Assembly (NCBI GenBank): GCA_905371275.1 | Contig: CAJPLH010000101.1 | Coordinates: forward strand, 1-7,210 | Direction: 5' to 3' | DNA length: 7,210 nt | Source: Prevotellaceae bacterium | Lineage (GTDB): Bacteria > Bacteroidota > Bacteroidia > Bacteroidales > Bacteroidaceae | Shown: piece after piece, positions 5,381-7,210 of the stretch | Layout: each line of letters opens with the position of its first letter | Position numbering within the stretch: the stretch's first letter is position 1 | Notes under the pieces: generated by a model | Told to the model about the DNA's origin: nothing | Databases searched by the model: none | Seen by the model: the letters and a program-made list of their open reading frames with translations, nothing else | Program-made: the position numbers and the translations under genes

Positions 5381-7210
5381 TTGAAGAAATTTTTCCTCTT
5401 TCGTCGCTCATTTCTGTTTGCAGTAAGCCTACTCTTCGTATGCTTACTGCAGGCTTATGCACTCACCTTGATGCCCAGTCGCAAACGGACCAAGCCACGC
5501 GATGAACGCATTCAGATTCATCACGCTGATTTGCTGTTCCGTGATGTTGCCACCACTGGAGATGGACAAGTGCTCAAAGGAAATGTGCTGTTGTCGCATA
5601 GCGGAATGCGCTTATCGTGCGATAGTGCAGTTTTCTATGAAGCCTCCAACTCATTTATGGCTTACGGCAAAGTGAAGTTTCGACAAGGAGATACCCTGTC
5701 TTTGACGGGCGACTCATTATATTATGATGGAACGTCGCAGTTTGCGAGGGTATTTCGCAACGTTGTGATGAAACACCGTAAAATGACGCTCTACACCGAA
5801 CTTCTCAATTACGACCGCATCAAAGGTAGTGGGTTTTACGATACGGGAGGAAAAATTGTAGATGGGAAAACAGTGCTCACATCACAAAAAGGAGAATACT
5901 TCACGGCAAAGCGCGATGCGCAATTTAATGAGGACGTGTTGCTCATCAACAATAAAAAGGATAGTCTTCTCACCAACGATTTGCACTACGACACACGCAG
6001 CAAATGGGCACACGCCACAGGACCGACCAATCTCTTTAGTGGTGGGAGTCACATCTACACCATTGACGGAGAATACAACACCCAAACGGAACGTGCAAAA
6101 CTCACCAAACGACCGCAACTCTTCAACAAAGGAAGAAAATTGGTGGGCGACAGCATCAGTTACGACAAACATCGCGGATATTCGGAAGCTTTTCGCAACA
6201 TTATTTTCATCGACTCTGTAGACATCAACAACAAAAACATTTTGTTGGGAGATTATGGCTATTATAATGAGCCGAAAGGAGAAGCAATGGTGACAAAGCG
6301 TGCACTCGGCAAGAACTTCTCACGTGGAGCAGACACGCTTTTTGTCCACGCAGACACCCTCCGTCTTTACTCCTATAATCTCAAGACAGACTCGGCTTAT
6401 CGCGTGTTGCACGGCTATCCCCACGTTCGGTCTTATCGCACGGACATACAGGCTGTTTGCGATTCGCTCGTGTTCAATTCGCACCTAAACCTTCTCTCCC
6501 TCTATCGCGACCCCATTGCGTGGAGTGACGACCGCCAAATCTTGGGAGAAGAAATCAATGTCTTCACCAACGACTCAACGATAGACTCTGTTTACATTGA
6601 GCGACAAGCGTTGATTGTGCAATCTCTTCCCGACAGTGCGCTCTTCAACCAAGTAGCGGGCAATTTGATGCAGGCTTATTTCCGCAATGGCGACATTTAT
6701 CAGACTCGCGTAGATGGTAATGCCATCCTCGTAAACTTCCCGATGGAGAAAGATAGCACCTTCCTCTATCAGAATTACTGCGAAGCAGCAAAGCTCCGCG
6801 TTGATGTGCGCGACAAAAAGATGCAACGTTTCTGGGCTGGTCCTAATCCTATTGCCAAGACCTATCCCATCGGAATGGCGCCTCCCGAACATAATCGTTT
6901 GACGAACTTTGCGTGGTTTGACAATATCCGACCAAGAGGACCTGAAGATCTTTTCGAATGGCGTCCAAAAAGTGCTGAAACGCGCTTGAAAGAGATGCCA
7001 AGAAGAAATGCTCCTCTCCAATCTTTACACCTCCAACCTGCCGCCAATGACTCGACGCAGCTCAAAACGGAGAATGCACAACCTAAGTCTTCCAAAGTAG
7101 CTAATTCGGAAACAAAAGCAACTACTTCGCAAGCAAAAGTAACAGCTTCACAAAAGAAACCTAACACTACGCAAGCAACGACAGCTGCTAAAAAAAAAAA
7201 TTCAACTCAA
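5381..7210 (+). CDS. OstA/LptA-like envelope protein, 3' end beyond the window
   Basis: This frame stays open for 610 codons to the window edge with no stop. The family is related to LptA and the N-domain of LptD, which bind LPS between inner and outer membrane; a lipid-transport role here is inferred. The protein starts with a signal peptide (KKFFLFRRS, then a hydrophobic core, probable cleavage after AYA at residue 27). About twelve rungs of a [GCN]D-S-L-x-Y-D type pattern follow from residue 45 to 480, for example CDSAVFY (80), GDSLYYD (110), GDSISYD (256) and CDSLVFN (360). These fit a beta-jellyroll or taco fold. A conserved-looking block at 425-500 (AYFRNGDIYQTRVDGNA) closes it. Residues 556-610 form a T/K/Q/S/A-rich low-complexity tail. 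No ATG lies between the upstream in-frame stop (5363-5365) and the signal peptide, so the start is TTG at 5381 or 5375. The first ATG (5471) would remove the signal peptide. Confidence 0.87.
   Translation, partial: MKKFFLFRRSFLFAVSLLFVCLLQAYALTLMPSRKRTKPRDERIQIHHADLLFRDVATTGDGQVLKGNVLLSHSGMRLSCDSAVFYEASNSFMAYGKVKFRQGDTLSLTGDSLYYDGTSQFARVFRNVVMKHRKMTLYTELLNYDRIKGSGFYDTGGKIVDGKTVLTSQKGEYFTAKRDAQFNEDVLLINNKKDSLLTNDLHYDTRSKWAHATGPTNLFSGGSHIYTIDGEYNTQTERAKLTKRPQLFNKGRKLVGDSISYDKHRGYSEAFRNIIFIDSVDINNKNILLGDYGYYNEPKGEAMVTKRALGKNFSRGADTLFVHADTLRLYSYNLKTDSAYRVLHGYPHVRSYRTDIQAVCDSLVFNSHLNLLSLYRDPIAWSDDRQILGEEINVFTNDSTIDSVYIERQALIVQSLPDSALFNQVAGNLMQAYFRNGDIYQTRVDGNAILVNFPMEKDSTFLYQNYCEAAKLRVDVRDKKMQRFWAGPNPIAKTYPIGMAPPEHNRLTNFAWFDNIRPRGPEDLFEWRPKSAETRLKEMPRRNAPLQSLHLQPAANDSTQLKTENAQPKSSKVANSETKATTSQAKVTASQKKPNTTQATTAAKKKNSTQ
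7190..7200 (+). repeat. A11 homopolymer inside the OstA-like reading frame
   Basis: Eleven consecutive A residues encode Lys-Lys-Lys and the first two bases of an Asn codon (codons 604-607) in the low-complexity tail. Such tracts can slip during replication or transcription and change the C-terminus. The frame stays open through the last ten bases of the window, so the effect of a shift cannot be judged here. A sequencing or assembly length error at this run is an alternative. Confidence 0.8.

Noticed and set aside
5862..6221. 119-codon + frame inside the OstA-like gene
   Set aside because: It lies in another frame of a continuous 610-codon reading frame with clear repeat motifs. Its composition is odd and it has no domain.

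Overview
The window reads as a core chromosomal segment of a Bacteroidales bacterium. The best fit is Prevotella or a close relative, inferred from the style of the proteins, the lack of Shine-Dalgarno sequences before the genes, and the gene order. No tRNA, rRNA, insertion sequence, integrase or CRISPR array was seen. All four genes are on the + strand.

Layout. Positions 1-425 are non-coding. They hold seven tandem copies of a 22-bp dyad-containing unit (70-223), a diverged dyad just before them, a perfect 12-bp palindrome (276-287), and overlapping inverted repeats beside a weak Bacteroidetes-type -7 box. Next comes guaB (IMP dehydrogenase, 426-1907). A 265-bp spacer follows with a long stem-loop (2001-2056), probably the guaB terminator. 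Then come a secreted parvulin-type peptidyl-prolyl isomerase (2173-3609), a 259-bp spacer with a degenerate spaced motif, and a SurA-like periplasmic chaperone with two parvulin domains (3869-5230). After a 150-bp spacer, an OstA/LptA-like protein starts at a TTG codon near 5381. It runs off the right edge after 610 codons with no stop.

How the genes fit together. guaB supplies guanine nucleotides in the cytoplasm. The other three products carry signal peptides and fit outer-membrane biogenesis: two folding factors for exported or outer-membrane proteins, and a protein built of LptA-like repeats, the fold used to carry LPS across the periplasm. The spacers of 150-265 bp mean a single operon is not proven.

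Novelty. The genes are ordinary housekeeping genes and I see no new gene system. The unexplained material is non-coding: the 22-bp dyad array upstream of guaB, the possible operator at the guaB promoter, and the spacer repeats. Two coding-level points also stand out: the split of catalytic histidines between the two SurA parvulin domains, and an A11 tract in the low-complexity tail of the OstA-like gene.
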